A stretch of 39,196 nucleotides of DNA from Bacteroidales bacterium (GTDB lineage Bacteria; Bacteroidota; Bacteroidia; Bacteroidales; UBA932): positions 1-39,196 of the forward strand of contig JAFRQH010000038.1 in NCBI GenBank assembly GCA_017428725.1. Direction: 5' to 3'. Positions within the stretch are counted from its first letter, which is position 1. Each line of letters opens with the position of its first letter. The notes below the pieces were generated by a model, which did no database searches, was not told the origin of the DNA, and saw nothing but the letters and a program-made list of their open reading frames with translations. Shown one piece after another: positions 38,307 to 39,196 of this stretch. A program made the position numbers and the translations under genes.

Positions 38307-39196
38307 TCAATCTTTAAGACATCCTATCGGAACAACAAAAACTCCGTCTTCAGAACGGCGGTAAGGATATTCGCCAATGCCTGTCAAGACCATCAGGAAG
38401 GATGGTGCTTTCATTTTCTCTGTGTCAATCTTGCCCGCCAGTTCGGTCAAGGTTGCCACACCTTCTTTTATCAGTGTCTCGCCTCCCAACTTTATCTCCA
38501 CTAATCCATAGGATCCATTCCTTAAATGGACGACTGCATCACATTCCAACCCCTCCTTGTCTCGGAAATGATAAACATCTCCACCCAAGGAATCTGCATA
38601 TACACGCAAATCTCTGACAGCCATCGTCTCGAATAGGAGTCCAAAAGTATTCGGGTCATTCAATAAATCATCAGGGCCAACACCCAGGGCAGCCACGGCG
38701 ATGGACGGATCAGTATAATATCGGGTGTCCGACGTTCGGATTGCCGTTTTGCTCCGAAGATTGGGATTCCAGGCTTTCATATCTTCAATGACGAAGATCT
38801 TCTTTAGAGCCTTTACATAAGAAGCAATTGTCTCGTCGCTGATACCATTCTGTTCGTTGGAGGAAATATCGGCCAGAATGGTTGGAATGGTAGCCTGAGA
38901 ACCCTGTTGCCGAGCATAAGAGCGCATGATGCGTTTTGCCCTCTCTTCGTCACGGGAGACTCCGTCTGCACGGGAAATGTCAGTTCTCGTGATAGCTTCA
39001 TAGTATTCAGTGGCGATGGTCAAAGCCGCTTTGCGTGTCTTCTTCTTTGTTGCGCTTGGCCATCCTCCGCGGCAAGTCAAATAGGCAAGATCCTCGATAG
39101 AGATAGAGGATCTTCCATCCAAGGTATTGACCCCACGGAACAGTTGGCCAAGCGAAACACTGCCAGAAGATTCACCCGATTCCCAAAGGGACATCG
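38307..39196 (-). CDS. DUF4143 ATP-binding protein, C-terminal part (5' partial)
   Basis: The visible 296 or so residues are the C-terminal part of an AAA_14/DUF4143 protein: MSLWESGESSGSVSLGQLF, LAYLTCRGGWPSA, YARQQGSQATIPTILADI, SDETIASYVKALKKIFVIEDMKAWNP, and a nuclease-like core GDVYHFRDKEGLECDAVVHL then YGLVEIKLGG (D-x(n)-E-x-K, as in PD-(D/E)xK folds). The Walker ATPase half lies beyond the window; the frame is open to the edge and the ATG at 39194 is internal. These proteins are common on accessory DNA and of uncertain function. Confidence 0.85.
   Translation of the reverse strand, partial: MSLWESGESSGSVSLGQLFRGVNTLDGRSSISIEDLAYLTCRGGWPSATKKKTRKAALTIATEYYEAITRTDISRADGVSRDEERAKRIMRSYARQQGSQATIPTILADISSNEQNGISDETIASYVKALKKIFVIEDMKAWNPNLRSKTAIRTSDTRYYTDPSIAVAALGVGPDDLLNDPNTFGLLFETMAVRDLRVYADSLGGDVYHFRDKEGLECDAVVHLRNGSYGLVEIKLGGETLIKEGVATLTELAGKIDTEKMKAPSFLMVLTGIGEYPYRRSEDGVFVVPIGCLKD

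Overview
The window looks like chromosome of a GC-rich member of the Bacteroidales. The coding regions are strongly GC-rich at third codon positions. Ribosomal genes run in the order rplM-rpsI-rpsB-tsf, lipoproteins of Bacteroidetes families (DUF2271, DUF4252, DUF4954) occur, and many genes carry the Bacteroidetes -7 promoter element TAnnTTTG. I cannot name the genus; an Alistipes- or Cryptobacteroides-like gut lineage would fit, but that is a guess.

Bases 1-12646 (+ strand) hold a 2-oxo acid dehydrogenase complex in the order E2-E3-E1(alpha-beta fusion). It is followed by a PHP-domain phosphoesterase-like protein, a class II aldolase/short-chain dehydrogenase fusion, a tricorn-like S41 protease and a sorbose-1-phosphate-reductase-like dehydrogenase. 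Facing them on the - strand (15393-20976) are a DUF4954 beta-helix protein, a double-SIS sugar isomerase-like protein, a lipoate-protein ligase and a tandem class II aldolase whose second domain has lost its metal ligands. Together these look like a sugar or sugar-phosphate catabolic module feeding its own lipoylated dehydrogenase. The substrate cannot be read from sequence.

Between the two arms (12668-15370) lies a REP/RAYT system: a small Y1 (HUH) transposase flanked by inverted copies of a roughly 100-bp composite hairpin repeat, with a third copy nearby. The hairpins show compensatory base changes. The same stretch has a DUF2271 lipoprotein and a divergent LytTR-regulator/ExbB-like membrane pair. 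A different three-hairpin repeat sits in frame inside the tricorn-like gene (about 9692-9815).

Bases 21076-33459 are core chromosome: YqiA-like esterase, cyclophilin lipoprotein, polysaccharide flippase, the L13-S9-S2-EF-Ts operon with a structured S2 leader, an orphan fumarate reductase/succinate dehydrogenase cytochrome b, pyrH-frr, lpxK, dus and an M24 aminopeptidase. Several genes have the -7 element only 4-7 nt before the ATG, which predicts leaderless or nearly leaderless mRNAs.

Bases 33460-36760 are a patchwork: a NUMOD3-like small ORF and a truncated rolling-circle-type replication protein abutting a truncated sensor-kinase-like N-terminus, then a compact overlapping operon of DUF4252 protein, ECF sigma factor, anti-sigma-like membrane protein and second DUF4252 protein. 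From about 36760 to the end the DNA becomes AT-rich and carries an accessory island. It contains a DUF4143 ATPase (partial), a 74-aa membrane protein and a translationally coupled 351-aa LPO_1073/Vpar_1526-like protein. The last two share a glutamine-rich motif, Q-x-A-G-(N/D)-x-(S/A)-x-Q-x-Q, three copies in all. This is the best candidate here for an undescribed, possibly defence-related, system.
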